A DNA stretch of 64,000 nt from Chryseobacterium sp. MFBS3-17 (GTDB lineage Bacteria; Bacteroidota; Bacteroidia; Flavobacteriales; Weeksellaceae). Shown piece after piece: positions 63,946-64,000 of this stretch. Below the pieces are notes generated by a model. It was not told the origin of the DNA and did no database searches. It saw only the letters and a list, made by a program, of their open reading frames with translations. The position numbers and the translations under genes were made by a program. The stretch is taken from positions 1 to 64,000 of the forward strand of contig NZ_JAJEWK010000005.1 in assembly GCF_020687745.1 (NCBI RefSeq). The letters run 5' to 3'. Numbering within the stretch: position 1 is the stretch's first letter; each line of letters opens with the position of its first letter.

Positions 63946-64000
63946 ATGAAAAAATCAAAATTATCCGCGATTGCTGCTGTAGTTACCATGTTCGCATTGG
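63946..64000 (+). CDS. Start of an exported protein, cut by window edge
   Basis: An ATG at 63946 opens 18 codons to the right edge, reading MKKSKLSAIAAVVTMFAL, the positively charged start and hydrophobic core of a Sec signal peptide. Nothing more can be said of the protein. Confidence 0.55.
   Translation, partial: MKKSKLSAIAAVVTMFAL

Overview
The window looks like chromosome of a flavobacterium (Bacteroidota, probably Weeksellaceae, Chryseobacterium-like). The grounds are SusC/SusD/SusE, GH97, DUF2723, DUF4280 and DUF4286 proteins, signal peptides ending in FAQ or SC, few Shine-Dalgarno sites, several TTG starts, and promoters of the Bacteroidota type (TTTG, about 19-20 bp, TAnnTTTG). Base composition looks moderate by eye (not computed), except for an AT-rich patch at about 34.3-35.95 kb. 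No tRNA, rRNA, CRISPR array, transposase, phage gene or integrase was seen.

Layout. 1-3.0 kb: a PAAR-like DUF4280 protein cut by the left edge, then an acyl-transferring PLP synthase beside a cysteine-synthase-fold enzyme, possibly a capnine/sulfonolipid pair. 3.2-11.2 kb, plus strand: a DUF2723 membrane protein, DUF1697, a secreted helical protein overlapping kdsA, and a TonB-dependent receptor. 11.5-14.6 kb: a small exported protein, a Nudix-type regulator, threonine aldolase, and a DtxR-family regulator with a palindrome over its own promoter. 14.7-24.7 kb: a gyrA-TPR pair, DUF4286, a basic lipoprotein, a uvrA-GNAT pair, and a DEAD-box-like helicase. 24.8-26.3 kb: a patatin-like lipase and a lipoprotein. 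26.3-32.7 kb, minus strand: purM-purN-purH-purD-guaA, with a leader that contains an intrinsic terminator before purM.

32.8-36.4 kb: DUF808, an FMN reductase, then the AT-rich patch (TPR gene, overlapping small gene, parDE toxin-antitoxin pair between two imperfect direct repeats of about 140 bp) and DUF488. 36.4-48.2 kb, minus strand: a starch/maltodextrin utilisation locus, susC-susD-susE-GH97-GH13-NTF2-like-MFS transporter. Glycans would be bound and imported by SusCDE, cut by GH13 and GH97, and moved across the inner membrane by the SLC45-like transporter. No regulator of this locus lies inside the window.

48.5-64 kb: mostly housekeeping genes: metG, a lipoprotein, the dnaA-LMW phosphatase-RsmI-like set, a thioesterase, a secreted orphan, rarA, yidD, lgt, a lipoprotein, NAD(P)HX repair, mscL, a HAD phosphatase with a phosphoglycerate dehydrogenase, idi, gcvT, an ArsC-like protein and the start of an exported protein. 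Most convergent or tandem boundaries carry clear intrinsic terminators. The least explained features are the purM leader, the repeat-flanked toxin-antitoxin patch and the lipid-synthesis pair.
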